Source of the DNA: Corella eumyota
Taxonomy: Eukaryota; Chordata; Ascidiacea; Phlebobranchia; Corellidae
Assembly (NCBI GenBank): GCA_963082875.1
Contig: OY720101.1
Coordinates: 14,965,671-15,029,670, forward strand
Direction of reading: 5' to 3'
Length of the DNA stretch: 64,000 bases
Shown here: piece by piece, positions 48,901-63,365 of the stretch
Position numbering within the stretch: the stretch's first letter is position 1
How the letters are laid out: each line of letters opens with the position of its first letter
The notes under the pieces: model-generated
The model's input: the letters and a program-made list of their open reading frames with translations, nothing else
What the model was told of the DNA's origin: nothing
Database searches by the model: none
Position numbers and translations under genes: made by a program

Positions 48901-49333
48901 CAGCAGATTTTCAAATCGACACGCCTTTTCTAAATTTTTTATTCCAAGTTTCGCTTCTTTCGTTAGTCGCTTTAAGCTTTTAGAATAGTCTACAGAATCG
49001 TTTGTTTTAACACACCTTAAGCAAACATATTCAAGTGGAAGATTTTTTAATTCTTGCATCTGTTCATTGTTCAATTGCTCACAGTAATCATGGTTCCAGT
49101 ACTGACAATCTACACAGTAGATTGCGTCGCTTACGCATTCTTTCTTGCATGATCCACAAGGATAACTAGTCGTTTTTTTCAATTTGTGTTCTGCATTAAA
49201 ATAAGAACATTTTGCTTAAATTAATACACAATTTAATTAACACATTAATTCGAATAATCGTAGGCTACTTACCATTCTGTTTTTCTTTTTTATCTGTTTT
49301 GTTTAAATATTCTTTTTTCCAGTATCGCTTCAT
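45955..49333 (-). CDS. PHD-OTU-MULE transposase, two exons
   Basis: Exon 1 at 49273-49333 (ATG at 49331-49333; MKRYWKKEYLNKTDKKEKQN), an 82-base intron, exon 2 at 45955-49190. The joined frame is open for 1,098 residues. The main frame has no ATG near its 5' end, which is why the spliced start is preferred. Domains: a Cys/His-rich PHD-like finger (about residues 28-77, CGSCKKEC ... CVDCQYWNHDYCEQL ... CLRC); an OTU-like region with PDGNCLFNSI and a late NHFVLVTD; a low-complexity Asn/Ser linker; and a MULE-type DDE catalytic region with GVDRTFN, FGSDEE and NACEAMN as likely D, D and E. A Lys/Arg-rich tail follows. The transposase would cut and move the element; the role of the OTU domain is inference. 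Confidence 0.85.
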
Positions 49334-49807
49334 TGTTTTAAATATGCTTTGTAGGACTTACTATTTTTTACACGAAAACAGACGACTTATATATATTATT
49401 TGCATTAAAATAAACATTTGAACTCAGTTACATAAAATGTGTACGATATAAAACATTCCTACGATTGGGAGTAAAAGGTCTCCCGCTGCTGAAATAAGGC
49501 CAAATGAATCACAAAGAAACAAACTAACTACAGTTTTAGTTACAAAGTCGGATAATCCAACACGTGGTCACTTTAAGCTTTTTTTTACGTTTTTGACAAA
49601 CGACGTTTTAGGACCTTTATGATCTCACAGGTAACTGCGTGTGTGCTGTGGTTCGTACAAAGTATTACAATGTATATACTTACACAAAAATAATAACACT
49701 CACTTTAAAGTTTGTGGTGATCTGCAGTAGGCTACGTCGACAAAAACGAAAGGTTTGATAATATGTTTTTTTTGCAATTTAAAATAATCGTTACTGGTTT
49801 GTTGTCT
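49334..49807 (-). promoter_or_regulatory. Upstream region of the transposase gene
   Basis: About 470 bases between exon 1 and the right inverted segment, without other coding sequence. It must hold the promoter and 5' UTR; no specific site can be named. Confidence 0.4.
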
Positions 49808-50025
49808 TACTTTTCGTTATTTCTTTTTAAATATTTATTCAACTTTTAGTAATTTGTTTCAGCCAAATCTAATATAACTTTGACTTAAAGTATTTTTTGT
49901 ATAAATTTTATTGTAATACTCTTTTGTTTTAATATGTTGGTTTACCAAAAAATAGATGTTCCGTTTAATTCAATAAAACAAAATTTGGAAATTTTTGATG
50001 TCGAAACCAACAACTAGAGCTTTAT

Positions 50026-51344
<1,319 letters not shown>

Positions 51345-51836
51345 GTGATGATGTCATAACAGTGATGTCAAAGGTGATGATGTCATAAGTAGTGATGTCA
51401 TAGTTAATAATGATAAACATTCGTGATATACTACCAACAAATTTAAACCTTTTAAATGCAAGAAGTTCCATGTTAAATGATGTTATAAATAATAATATTA
51501 ATCATTTTTATCATTTTCAAGCACTCGGTAATGATTCAAAGCTTGACTACACAAGGTCTTCGGTTTAATTCCCACTGCTTCTATGTCAAAGCATTCTTGA
51601 TTATTGTGAATCTAACAATTGTTAGGTTGACCGTCTTGCAATATGGTATCAAAATATTTAATTAACAATGAAAAGTTAGGGCATAAGTAATTTTTAAAGT
51701 CCTGATATTAAACGAAAGTTAAAATTGTTTTGGTTCTAATCGCTGTTTTGTTTTAGAAAATTTATTTTAAATTTGCCGATTTTGAAAATCATATTTTTTT
51801 TATATTTTTTAAATGAATTTAGATTATTTTTAAATA
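51345..51836. other. OSGEP-3 to TTC37-3 interval
   Basis: Carries the TGATGTCA cluster at 51345-51405 and a tRNA B-box-like scrap near 51560. No other gene. Confidence 0.5.
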
Positions 51837-52695
51837 ATGTCAAGTAAAAAAGTTAAAGTTGCTTTAAAACTTGCTAAACAGGAAATTCAGAAGAAAAACT
51901 TTGAAGAAGCAATAACACATTGTAATGTAAGTAATTATCTGTTAAAAACTTTTTATGATTTTTCGACAACTAAATATATATAACTTATTACACAAGGTAT
52001 GAGATCATGACAAATCACAAAAAAAATTTTAAACAAAAAACTTTAAACTTACTAATATTGATCATATTAACTTTATACAACCAATAAAACCTTACTAAAT
52101 CTTCTTACATAGATGCTTAAACAGGTTTTAAACCAGTTTTCAAATGCTGTAAATTAGTGTACCAAAATAATAACATTTTTTGGTATATTTTTTTAAAAAG
52201 TTGGCAAAAATAGTAGAGAAATTTTATTAAAGCCTATTTTAAAGCGTAGTTAAACTCATTTTAAAACATGATTTAAATGCTTTATGTCAAATACATTGTT
52301 AATAACAAGAATTGATTTTATAAAATCAATAATATTTTAACATTCTTCATTGACAAAACCTAAAAATTAACTTTGTTTTTTGTTCTTAATCCAGGAGGTT
52401 TTAGACAGCGACCCTCACAACTATAACGCTCATGTTTTCCTTGGCTTAAGTTATGCTGAGTTATCTCAACTCAAAAACTCACTAGAGTCTTACCACTCTG
52501 CTATTAAGTTATCACCTGATGGAGTGTTAGCTTACCATGGATTGGGAAACCTGTTTACAAAACATTGGAAGGGGAATTTAACAAAAGAAAATATTAAAGA
52601 CAAGATTTTTGCTTATGAAAATTTGATGCGCTTATCTGATAAGTAAGGTTTTATTTTTTGTTTAATTGTCACTTTTCTGGGCTATTTACGATAAT

Positions 52696-53240
52696 ATTTT
52701 TATATAAATTTATCCTCGATGTTGGAGGGGTAACTTCACGACCTAAACTTAGAATAAACCGGCAGCATGGTGTAGTGGTAAGAACACTTGCTACACCACA
52801 CATGAGGTAGTAGTTTCAATCCCCACTGATCTCATGCTGTAGCGCCCTTAAGTAAGGCGCTATAAACAGTACAAAGTCCTGCTGAGTCAGCACCTAATCA
52901 GCAGCATAATTATCGAGCAATTATAATCTATATTACTCCTGCCGCAGGCAACTCGAGACTGGGTCGGGGTAACTAATGTTACTCTATGTTTAAGTTGGAC
53001 TTTCCCACATTTGACTTTCCCACATTGAGGATAAAGATGTATTTAAAATAAAATGAATAACAACTGTTAACTCGACCTAGTCTTGGGTTGCCTTTGGCAG
53101 TTTGGTATATTATAAATTAAATTTACTTATCATTTAAACTGTTAATTAAGTGTTTGCTCAGCATGAAAGCAGTGGGGATCGAACCCAGGACCTCATATAG
53201 TGTAATAAATGTTTTAACCACTACACTACGTCAACTGGTT
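52696..53240. repeat. Nested SINEs in TTC37-3 intron 2
   Basis: The old antisense SINE (52696-52756 and 53042-53240) is split by a younger sense SINE at about 52757-53041. GAATAA flanks the younger copy. Copies 1 and 2 have the old SINE without the insert. Confidence 0.82.
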
Positions 53241-54079
53241 TGTTTAAAAAAATAGAAAAAATAGAAAAAGTAGATATCATTTTTTAAACTTTAATTATTT
53301 TTTAAACTAAATGATATTAATTGAGTTTTAAAAATTCATTTTTTTGATGATCAAATGCTGACAAAATTCTTGATTTTATCACAATTCTCTCCAAAAGTTA
53401 TTGCCAAGTTGAAAACTATAAAGAAGCAATCAAAATATTAAATTCCGAATTGGTTAAATCATGTGAAAATAACAAAACATTTTTAAAATGTGTCATTGAT
53501 GTTATTGTAGCATGTAAAAATCAAGTTTCAGAGCTAAAAGAATATTTTCAGTTCGTAAGTTTTATTATTAACATTTAGTGTTTTAGTATACTTTAGTTCA
53601 TAGCCAATGGTCAGCATTTTAATTGTTATAATTTAAAAATATTCAATTTTCTGAAAATTTTTTAAAAATAATTATTCCATAAATCTTTTAATTAATGTTA
53701 TTTTGTTAAATGTAAAATTCAAACCTGTATATTATATCAGTATAACCTTAAATTTATTACAATTATTTTATTTACAGATTTTACAATCAGTTTTCCAATA
53801 TTGTGATCTACCAGACATACAAATATTGGACAAAGAAAAAGCTTTAAGATCAGCTCTGTTAACTTCACCCAAGATATTTCCTGATAGTTTTGTTAAAGAT
53901 TTGGTTGAAACTTCCCAAGAAATGTTAAAATCTGATTCCCAATTTGCGATGGATATCTTAGTTCAGATTCAACTGCAGAATGGATTCGGTAAATTTTTAT
54001 TTATTCTCAGTTTTATATTCTTAATTTTATTGCCTGAATCTAAAAATGTTATTTACTTACACCACCAGTCTAGAGTTTT

Positions 54080-54352
54080 TTTGTATTGATTTATCCTCAA
54101 TGTGGGAAGGCTAACTTTACGACTTAAATAAAGAGTAACATTTGTTACTCCGACCCAGTTTCGAGTTAACTTTTGCAGTTTGGAATATTATAGATTATAA
54201 TTGCCTGGTAATTATGTTGCTGATTAAGTGCTGGCTCAGCAGGAGTTCGAACCGTTTATAGCTCCTTACTCAAAGGTGCTATAGCAATAGAGCGGTGGGG
54301 ATTGAACCCACGACCTCATGTAGTGTAGCAAGTTTTCTTACCACTACACCAT
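54080..54352 (-). repeat. SINE in TTC37-3 intron 4
   Basis: Antisense. The middle and head are closer to the young SINE type than those of copies 1 and 2, so local conversion or replacement is possible. Confidence 0.7.
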
Positions 54353-54704
54353 GTTTTTAACAATATAAAAATAATTTATGTAAAATGCTTTACATTTTAT
54401 TTTCAGATAATCTTGATATATCATTGGACACTTACAAGCAACATATTTCCAATTATAATGGTCTATACAAGGATATATTACATGCTTATAACTTCTATAA
54501 AAAGGGGAAACAAAGTTACCAACAAATAGTTGAGTTATTAGAGAAAGGGTTGAAAGTTTGTTCTGATTTTTTGCCAGCTTATACTTGGTTGAATAAGGGA
54601 TATATTTACCTGCATCAATACTTCACAGCACAGGACAAAACAAGGTAGAATTTGTTTTTTGTTTTTGGCCATTTTGACGTTTGAAATTCATTTTTGTTGT
54701 ATAT

Positions 54705-55400
54705 TTCTATACTTAAAGTTGGTAGACTAAATTTTCAACCTAAGCACAGAGTAACTTTTGTTACCCTGACCCAGTCTTAAGTTGACTAAGGTGGTTTGGA
54801 ATAACATTTATTACCCTTTTTTAAAGGGCGTAACATTTATAGCATCTTATTCAAGGGCGCTATAACATAAGAGCTTTGGGGATCGTACCTATGACCTTAT
54901 GTAGTAAAGCCAAGTGTTCTAACCACTACACCACGCTGTTGACTTTTAAAAATTGACTAAAAATCCAATTGAAATTATTTTTTTAGGTTAGCGTTACAGT
55001 TTTGCAAATTTGTTGAAGAAAATAAGGTAACCAATATAACTTGGTTGGTTAAGATTTCAAAGATATCTGAAATTAAAATTGAAATAATGAAATGTGAGGC
55101 TGAAGCACTCAGTAATTCTAATAATCTTTCAACTAAAACATCGGCCATCGATGTCTATGAGAAAGTAAGTTTTTGGTTTAGTTTCACTTAAACAATTTCT
55201 CTTTTGTATATTTATTTAACCTCGATGTGGGAAAGTCGAATGTGTGACTTAAACATAGAGTAACAATTGTTACTTCGACCCAGTCTCGAGTTGCCTGTGG
55301 CAGTTTGGGATATTATTAATTATAATTGCCCAGTAAGTAAGCTGTTGATTAAGTGCTGGCTCAGCAGGAGTTTGTACCATTTATAGCACCTTACTCAAGG
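54705..55400 (-). repeat. SINEs in TTC37-3 introns 5 and 6
   Basis: Antisense copies about 54705-54942 and 55208-55395, flanking exon 6. Confidence 0.7.
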
Positions 55401-55786
55401 ACACTCAAAGTCTCTTATTGAACTAGTGTATATTATCTTTCCACCATAATTAATTTTAAATTCATGATATCTAAATAAAATATATTTTATTAGTTGATTT
55501 CTATTGAACCTAATTCTATTCCATCTCTTATTGGGATCTCAAGATTGATGATAAGTTTAAACAAATTGAACGAAGCATCAAAATATTTGGAAATTGGACA
55601 AAGTTTAATGGACAACAATCCAGTTATACAAAGTTTAACAACTTATCTACATTTTCTGGTGAATATTTTTGTACTAAATATACAAATTATATAAATGACA
55701 TAATCTGGCAATTAATACATGAGCTTAAAACAAGTTGTGGTTGTAAAGTTTGTATATATATAAGTTTAATTGCTCTGGCAGCATGG

Positions 55787-56058
55787 TGTAGTAGTTGTTA
55801 GAACACTTCCTACACCCGATGAGGTCCTGGAATCAATCCCCAGTGCTCTTATGCTGTAGTGCCCTTAAGTAAGGCGCTATAAACGGTATAAACTCCTGCT
55901 GAGCCAACACTTAATCAGCTGCATAATAATCGGGCAAATATAATCTATAATATCCCAAACTGCCACAGGCAACTCAGGAGTGGGTCGGAGTAACTGATGT
56001 TTCTCTATGTTTAGGTCGTGCATTCGACTTTCCCACATCGAGGATTAAGATATATACA
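55787..56058 (+). repeat. SINE in TTC37-3 intron 7
   Basis: Sense, complete head to tail. Confidence 0.75.
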
Positions 56059-56889
56059 AAAAAAAGGCAACTCGAAACTGGTCGGGGTAACAAAAATTTT
56101 ATGACATTGTTAACCTGTACATTTATAATTTATCATTATATTTATTTCTAGAAAAATGACCAAGTTGATGTAATTACTAAACTGACAACACTTTGCCAGG
56201 AAAATCCAAACTGTTTTGATTCCCATTTTTACTTAGCCAAAATAATGTGGAAAAAAGATGAAGCGTACAGAAAAGATAAATCAAAATGTCTGGCTACTTT
56301 TTTAAAGGTTGGTTTTGTTTAAATTTCATTTCATCTTAATTTACTTGTGTTAAGTTTAAAGTATCATTGACTTTTGGATATTGTCTATTTTTTCTTATCT
56401 TTTATGAATTTAAACTGATATGGGAAGACTGACTTTCTAAATATATGAAAAATAATAAGTAGCAATTACTCTTATTCTATTACAGTAAATTAGTAGTAAA
56501 ACATATCACACCATCTCTATATAATGCAGCTTAGTAGATAATATGTCAAATTTACAGGCTTACAAAAAAATAAAACTGCTATTTGTGGTGTGAGGGTAAA
56601 TTATTAAGCAAATATTAGTTGAAAGTTGCAACCATATTATGACAATTAAAATGCTGATCGTATGGCGGGCCATTGATTTGTATTAACCCAGTTTATTTTA
56701 GGCAGCCAAGTTGGAGCCATACAATGCTGAATGTTTCTTGTACATTGGTCACTACTACAGAGATATTAGTAAAGATTTGTTGAGGGCCAAGAAATGTTAT
56801 CAGAAATGTTTAGATTTGGATCCATTTAATGATCAAGCTGGAGCAGCATTAGCTGATCTGCTTACCAATGAAGGTTTGATTATTAAGTG

Positions 56890-57785
56890 GTGTAGTTGTC
56901 AGAACACTTGGTTTTACTACATGAGGTCGTTGGTTCGATCCCCATTACTCTCATGCTGTAGCGCCCTTCATTAAGGCGCTATAAACGGTGTGAAATCCTG
57001 CTGAGCCAGCACTTAATCAGCAGCGTAATTACCGGGCATTTATAATCAATAATATCCCAAACTGCCAAAGTCAACGGGAGACTGGGTTGAGGTAACTGAT
57101 GTTACTTTACGTTAAAGTTGTGAAGTTGATCTTCCCACATCAAGAATAAATAAATAATAAAAAAAATTAATCCTATAGAATTTTTATCAATTCACAATTA
57201 AAATTTTTTTTTATGATTTTTTTTAATGATTTACAATTCAAATTTGTTTTTTAAATTTTAGGTAATTTTGATTCTGCTATTCTTTTGTATGAGAAAATCA
57301 CGAACTTTAGTGCCCCTGGTGGACAAAAATGGGCCTGGTTACGATTAGGATTATGTCGGTTAAAAACTAAAGAAACAACGAGTGCCATTACTTGCTTCAA
57401 GCTGCATTAAGAGCGGATGCCAGTGATTAGTAAGTGGAGATTAATAATAAACTAAATACTTGATTAAAATCTAATATTTTGTTCATGTTTTTGGCTGCTT
57501 TTAAGATGCTGGTTGTAACATCTAGGCATAGTGGTAAGAACACTTGCTACACCACACATTAGATCATGGTTCAATCCCCACTGCTCTCATGCTGTAGCAC
57601 CCTTAAGTAAGGGGCTATAAATGGTATGAACCCTCCCTAAGCCAGCACTTAATCAATTATCGGGCAATTATATTGAATAATAACTCCAACTGCTTAAAGC
57701 AACTCCAGACTGGGTCGGAATAACTGATGTTTTTATATGTTTAAGTCGCGCATTCGACTTTCCCACATCAAGAATAAAGATATAT
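56890..57785 (+). repeat. SINEs in TTC37-3 introns 9 and 10
   Basis: Sense copies about 56890-57150 and 57520-57785, flanking exon 10. Confidence 0.72.
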
Positions 57786-58379
57786 ACAAAAAAATAAATA
57801 AAAAAAAACATTGTCACAACAAATAAATGTGTGTTGTTATTTACCCAATAAAACAATTTTTTTTTTTTTTAAATAATATGGAAATAAATATTATATTTAA
57901 TGTTGTAGTATATGCTGGGAATGCTTAGGTGAAGGTTATTTAAACAGATGAAGTTACACTGCAGCTTGGAAGTCTTTCAGTCAAGCTCACAAACTTAATC
58001 CTTCTTCAGTGTACACTGTGTACCAGATGGCAGCTATTAAACAGGTGATTATATTATGTGGGGTCTTGGGTTTGATCCCCACTGCTTCTATTTTGTACCT
58101 ACCTAAAATAAGGCTGTAAAAATTAAATGGACCCATGTTTAGGCTGTAAAGTTACTATTTTTGTGGATTAATATGGGTTATTGTGTGAATTTTAGACTAC
58201 TAAATTGTCTTAACTTTTAGAATTTATTTTCTAGCTACCGGGATATCACAACGAAGCAATTGAAAAATATTTTGAAGTTTTAAAAATAAAAGAAAATTAT
58301 GTTTCAGCATTAAAAGGTAAATGTAACAATATATTTGTAAGTAATATTTAAATTAAGTGTTACAATATTTTAAATAATG

Positions 58380-58725
58380 CGGCTATAATATGCCAGCAAC
58401 AGGAACTAAACTTGTGACTTCAGGTCTTACTTAAGGGTGCTACAACATGCCAGCAGTGGGAATCAAACCCGAGATCTTAGGTCTTACCTAACAATGCTAC
58501 AACATGCCGGCAGTGGGAATCAAACCAAGAACCTTAGGCCTTACTCAGGAATGCTACAACATGTCAACAGTGGAAATCGAACCCAGGACCTCAGGTCTTA
58601 CTTAGGTATGCTACAACATGCCAGCAGTTAGAATCAAACCCAAGACTTTAGGTCTTACTTAGCATGCTACAACATGCTGGTAGTGAGTTCAACCCCAGAA
58701 CCTCTGGTATTTTTCCAATAGCATG
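58380..58725 (-). repeat. SINE-head minisatellite in TTC37-3 intron 12, about 6 units
   Basis: Shortest of the three arrays; the first, second and last units correspond to those of copies 1 and 2. Confidence 0.8.
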
Positions 58726-58936
58726 CAACTTTTAGCAGTAGGAATCAAGTCATGGTTTTAGGCATAAAAGATCATGTACAGAGCTATCATATAAACTTTT
58801 TGCTAAGTCTAAGTTCTTAACATTAAAATATTTATTCAAAAAAGTTTAACTATTGTTTTTAACAGGCTTGGGTGAATGTTATTGCTCGCTTGCCAGGCAA
58901 ATGTTATTTGAAGGTCGATATATAAGTATATTTTGA

Positions 58937-59293
58937 TTTTGTTAAATTTAATTTTGGATAATGTTTAACTCTTGATTGTAACAATTGAGGACAAAGTTTA
59001 TTTTTTAAATTTATTCAAGCATCACTACGCGCAAGCAATAATCACTAAATATTAATGGATATAAAAACAACATAAATTCATATTTTAAAACAATAATTAA
59101 ACAAGCAATTATATTTAATGGTTATGTACAACAAAACAATATTTAAACAAAAAGATTTTTAACAATATGTTAAACTTGGTTTTAGTATTGTACTTGTATG
59201 GACCATGGTTTGTAACAAATTTAAAATAATTTGGCGTTGTTTTAAAATAACTGATTTGTTGAATTTTGCTGGGTTTTGTATTTAAATGGAATT
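58937..59293. other. Duplication joint and 3' flank of gene G
   Basis: Third example of the TTC37 exon 13 to TPR 3' flank joint. No gene. Confidence 0.7.
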
Positions 59294-62200
59294 TTATTTG
59301 CTTAACTTTTCTTTGCAGATTCTCAAATTATTTTCAGATAAATTGATACTTCTTTGTTTTTCTTCATCATTTAAACAATCAGTAGCTTGTTTGTAAGCTT
59401 CGATTGCTTCGGTGAACTTGGAAACTGCTTCGCTGTATTGAGAATTGCGATAATACCACCAACCAATGTTGTTTAGGAGACGTCCGTAAACAAAATATTT
59501 TTGTTTATTCTTGATCGTATTCATCAATCTGAGCCCTTCTGTATTTGTTTGAAAGTCGTCGATGTCTGCCAACTTCTCGCAATATCCGATATCACTCAAA
59601 CATTCACTCAGTTTAAAAATTTTTAGTTCGGCGTTTACTCCAGGTAAGTTTTCCACTCTTGATTTAAGTTCATGCATGAGTGGGATCACGTGATGCTGTA
59701 CAACACTTTTCATGTTTTGATCTTCTTCCAACATTTCTTTAACTGAATGCATTATTCCACTAACACACAACCTCATATTATTAACATCATTGTCCGGGTC
59801 GTTTTTATCCTCGAATAAGATAATTGCGATCGAGTTAAATAGAATGGACTTCAGGTATTTCTTCTGGGCATGAAGATCACCAGCTACAGAGTCGACTTCT
59901 GATGCAGTTAGCTGAGTTTTGTTTCGAATTATTAAAGTTATTTTGTCTCTGATCTGAGCAACGCGATAATACTTTTTGGTTTTTAAACAAGCAAGATAGG
60001 AAAGTATAAGATTTGAGATGTTTTGTATTTCTGGGTCGTATTCAGAATGCTTCATTGTTGCAGATAAAATGGCGTCGAAATTATTTTCAGTTTGTAATTT
60101 GTGAACATTTTCTAACAGAATTAAATATTATGAATTTGTTATCAGTTTTTTGGCAAATTATTGGCTTAGAATTTGTAAAAATAAAAAAGTTTGCAACCGT
60201 ACAAGGTTGCCATTTTGAAAAAATGATATATTGCGTCATAATGGAATTTTATTTTTTTTTGTATATATCTTTATCCTCGATGTGGGAAAGTCGAATGCGC
60301 GACTTAAACATAGAGTAACATCAGTTACTCCGACCCAGTCTCTAGTTGCCTGTGGCAGTTTGGGATATTATAGAGACTATAATTGCCCGGTAATTATGCT
60401 GCTGATTAAGTGCTGGATCAGCAGGAGTTTATAGCGCCTTACTCAAGGGCGCTACAGCTTGAGATCAGTGGGGATTGAACCCACGACCTCATGGTAGTGT
60501 AGCAAGAGTTCTTATCACTACACCACGCTGCCGGTTCACGCTACCGGAATTGCAACTGACTTGTTACGTTTATGTGATTACAATTTGGGTTATTTTTTTG
60601 TTATGTAGGGGACTTTGTTGAATTGATATTTTTTAAAGTTTTTTTTAAGCAACAAAACTTACCTTCGTGGTCAATAATTTCTAATAGTTCTTGAATTGTG
60701 ATAGATCCACCTAAAAGAACAAATATTTAACATCCGCAAGGTAGAGCTAGCGAGCTAATTTCGGCTGTCATAAGGTAAAAAAATAGGTGATAGGTAATGT
60801 GACATTAGATCAAAAGTTGTTTAGTTTTTTTTCACATTATTGCAACACCATTTTTATTTCAGCCTAATGTTTTCGATAGAATAAAATAATACACTCTTTA
60901 ATAAGTTATAAAAACCTATTAGTGTAAGGAGATATTAAAAAAAAATAGAGTGAAAATCAATAACTTTTTTTGTATATATCTTTATCCTCGATGTGGGAAA
61001 GTCGAATTCACAACCTAAACATAGAGTAACATCAGTTACTTCGACCTAGTCTCGAGTTTCCTGTGGCAGTTTGGAATATTATAGATTCTAATTGCCCGAT
61101 AATTAAGCTGCTGATTAAGTGCTGGCTCAGCAGGAGTTTATACTGTTTTTAGGGGTCGTACTAAAATACGCCCGGGGTAAGCCCGGGGGACCCGTGGTAA
61201 GTGCGGAAGTCGCGGGGTGAGTCCAAGAGCTTCGGTGGTATTTATTTAAGTCCCATGGTGTTTATATGAGGCCCGGGCTATTAATATAAGTCCAGATCGG
61301 TTTATACGAGTTTTTATGAGGCCCAAGAGTGTTTAAATAAGGCCCGAAGTTTTTATACAAATTTTTATGAGACTTGGGGTGATTAAATGAGGCCCATGGT
61401 GATTTATACGAGTTTTTATAAGACCCGGGGTGTTAAAATTAGCCCAGGGGTCTTTTATACAAGGTCCGAGTCGCTTTATCGAGTTTATATGGGGCCCGGG
61501 GTGTTTAAATAAGGCCTGGGGTGTTTATGTGCGGCCCGAGGTGTTCTATACAAGTTTAAATGAGGCTCCGGTGCTTTATACCAGTTTATATGAGGCCCTG
61601 GGTGTATATATAAGGCCCTGGGTGTATATATGAGGCCCGGTGTGTATATATGAGGCCTGGGGTTTTTATATGGAGCCCGGGGTGCTTATATGAAGCCCGG
61701 GGTGCTTATATAAGGCCCGGGGTGTTTTATACCAGTTTATATGAGGCTCTGGGTGTAAATATAAGGCCCTGGGTGTATATATGAGGCCCGGAGTGTTTAT
61801 ATGGGGCCCGGGGTGCTTATATGAGGCCCGGGGTGTTTATATGAAGCCTGAGGTGTTTATATAAGGCCCGGGGTGTTTTATACAAGTTTATATGAGGCCC
61901 TGGGTGTATATATAAGGCCCTGTGTGTATATATGAGGCCCGGAGTGTTTATATGGGGCCCGGGGTGTTTAAATAAGGCCCGGGGTGTTTAAGTGCGGCCC
62001 GAAGTGTTCTATACAAGTTTAAATGAGGCTCCGGTGTTTTATACAAGTTTATATAAGGCCCTGTGTGTATATACCCTATACCCCGGGCCTCCCGGGCGTA
62101 TTTTAGTAGGACCGGTTTATAGCGCCTTACAAGGGCGCTACAGCATGAGAGCAGTGGGGATTAAACCCACGACCCCATGTGTGGTGTAGCAAGTGTTCTT

Positions 62201-62665
62201 ACCACTACACCACGCTGCCGGTCGGCTTGAGTCGCATTATTTTTCATAGTTTTTTTATATTTGTTTTTTTTATTAAATGTTAGTGTATTTAAAACTGAAA
62301 ACTTTGTAAATCTATTTTTATATCGGGGTAACTTACCAATTTGTTGTTTTGGTTGGGTTGCAGTTGTGCTTAAATGTGACATAGACGACGATAATTCTGC
62401 CTCAGTTGTTTGATTGGTCACGTTGTTGGCTCCAACATTTCCCGCATTTTCTTCATTTCTTGCATTTTCTTGTGGAATTTTATAGTGGGTAACTTGGTCT
62501 GCAACAATATTGTTAAATATTAATTTTAAAGTTTAAGTGTTCCTACCACAAATTAAGTTAAAGTTTAAAGTTACCTGCATGTTCGACTTGCATTCCTATC
62601 TCTCTGTTATCTTGTTTATAAACGTTAACTTGAACATTAATCTGAGAACCGTCGTTATTTGCCAT
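59294..62665 (-). CDS. TPR-family gene G, four exons, element in intron 2
   Basis: Exons: 1 at 62575-62665, 2 at 62337-62498, 3 at 60663-60710, 4 at 59294-60111; joined frame open for 372 residues. Exon 2 lacks one codon compared with gene D. TPR: LLNNIGWWYYRNSQYSEAVS. Intron 2 is about 1.6 kb, holding the same split SINE as in gene D but a much shorter element. Family function not recognised. Confidence 0.77.
60249..60545 (-). repeat. SINE in intron 3 of gene G
   Basis: Antisense, between GGAATT repeats, with a small deletion near TTTATAGCGCC compared with gene D. Confidence 0.83.
60962..61152 (-). repeat. SINE in intron 2 of gene G, tail half
   Basis: Ends at TGTTTTTAG against the element; the head half resumes at 62114-62222 with GGTTTATAGCGCC. 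Confidence 0.83.
61153..62113. mobile_element. Shortened non-autonomous MULE-related element
   Basis: Both termini are present (GGTCGTACTAAAATACGCCC and CGTATTTTAGTAGGACC), but it is almost all left-type array; the AT-rich core and nearly all of the right array seen in gene D are gone. Same insertion point as in D, so it is one ancestral insertion that lost its core. Confidence 0.82.
62114..62222 (-). repeat. SINE in intron 2 of gene G, head half
   Basis: Antisense tRNA-like head, completing the copy at 60962. Confidence 0.83.
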
Positions 62666-62859
62666 TTTAGAGATTGTTTAAACTTTAAAGATATGCTTAG
62701 TATTACTAGATGCTAGCTTTTCGTTGGATTGTCGCGAACAAAAATGAATTCATCACCAAGGCACCGTCCTTACAATATAGCAATATCGTTTCCCTAGTTA
62801 CCTCTCTCTGTTACAATGCTAGGGTTGTTATTGGTGTAATTCGAAACTGCCTCTTTCTT

Positions 62860-63017
62860 TTGTAATTAGCGGTCGAACAACGCACCAATGTTGTTTAAGA
62901 GAGTTCCGTAGACTGAATATAATCGTTTATTCTCGTTCCTTTCAGCCACCTGAGCCTCATTGTATATATTGAAAGCTTGTCGGTACCTGCTAACAAATAT
63001 TCAGTTGGCGTTTTAAA
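62860..63017 (-). pseudogene. Exon-4 relic upstream of gene G
   Basis: Same H-type decayed fragment; no open frame. Confidence 0.58.
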
Positions 63018-63365
63018 CATTTTTTTTTTGTATTTATCGTTATTCTTGATGTGGGAAGGTCGAATGCGCGACCTAAACATAGAGTAACATCAGTTACTCC
63101 GACCCAGTCTTGAGTTGCCTGTGGCAGTTTGGGATATTATAGATTATAATTGCCCAGTAATTAAGCTGCTGATTAAGTGTGGCTCAGCAGTTCGTCCCGT
63201 TTATAGCGCCTCACTCAAGGGCGCTATAGCATTAGATCAGTGGGGATTGAACCCACGACCTCATGTGCAATATAAACTCCTGCTGAGCCAACATTTAATC
63301 AGCAGCAATTATAATCTTTGATGTTCCATCATTGCCACTAGGGCGAGGTAACTAATGTTATTGTA
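63018..63365. repeat. Inverted SINE pair upstream of OSGEP-4
   Basis: Antisense about 63018-63265 and sense 3' part about 63266-63365. Confidence 0.72.

Larger units (their letters stand above)
51837..58936 (+). pseudogene. TTC37: TTC37/SKI3 N-terminal half, copy 3, multiple breaks
   Basis: Exons: 1 at 51837-51926, 2 at 52395-52642, 3 at 53350-53554, 4 at 53778-53988, 5 at 54407-54644, 6 at 54987-55164, 7 at 55494-55658, 8 at 56152-56307, 9 at 56702-56873, 10 at 57262-57429, 11 at 57909-58044, 12 at 58235-58316, 13 from 58866. Exon 3 has lost its acceptor (TTGATG instead of TTGCAG) and 6 bases; exon 10 lacks one base; exon 11 has a TGA where copies 1 and 2 have a Gly codon. In contrast the exon 12 acceptor TTCTAG, lost in copies 1 and 2, is kept here. 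It ends with the same exon 13 joint and a stop at 58934-58936. Confidence 0.88.

Noticed and set aside
45955-49182. Transposase starting at the TTG at 49180-49182
   Set aside because: No ATG there; a phase-matched upstream exon with ATG and GT-AG sites explains the start better.
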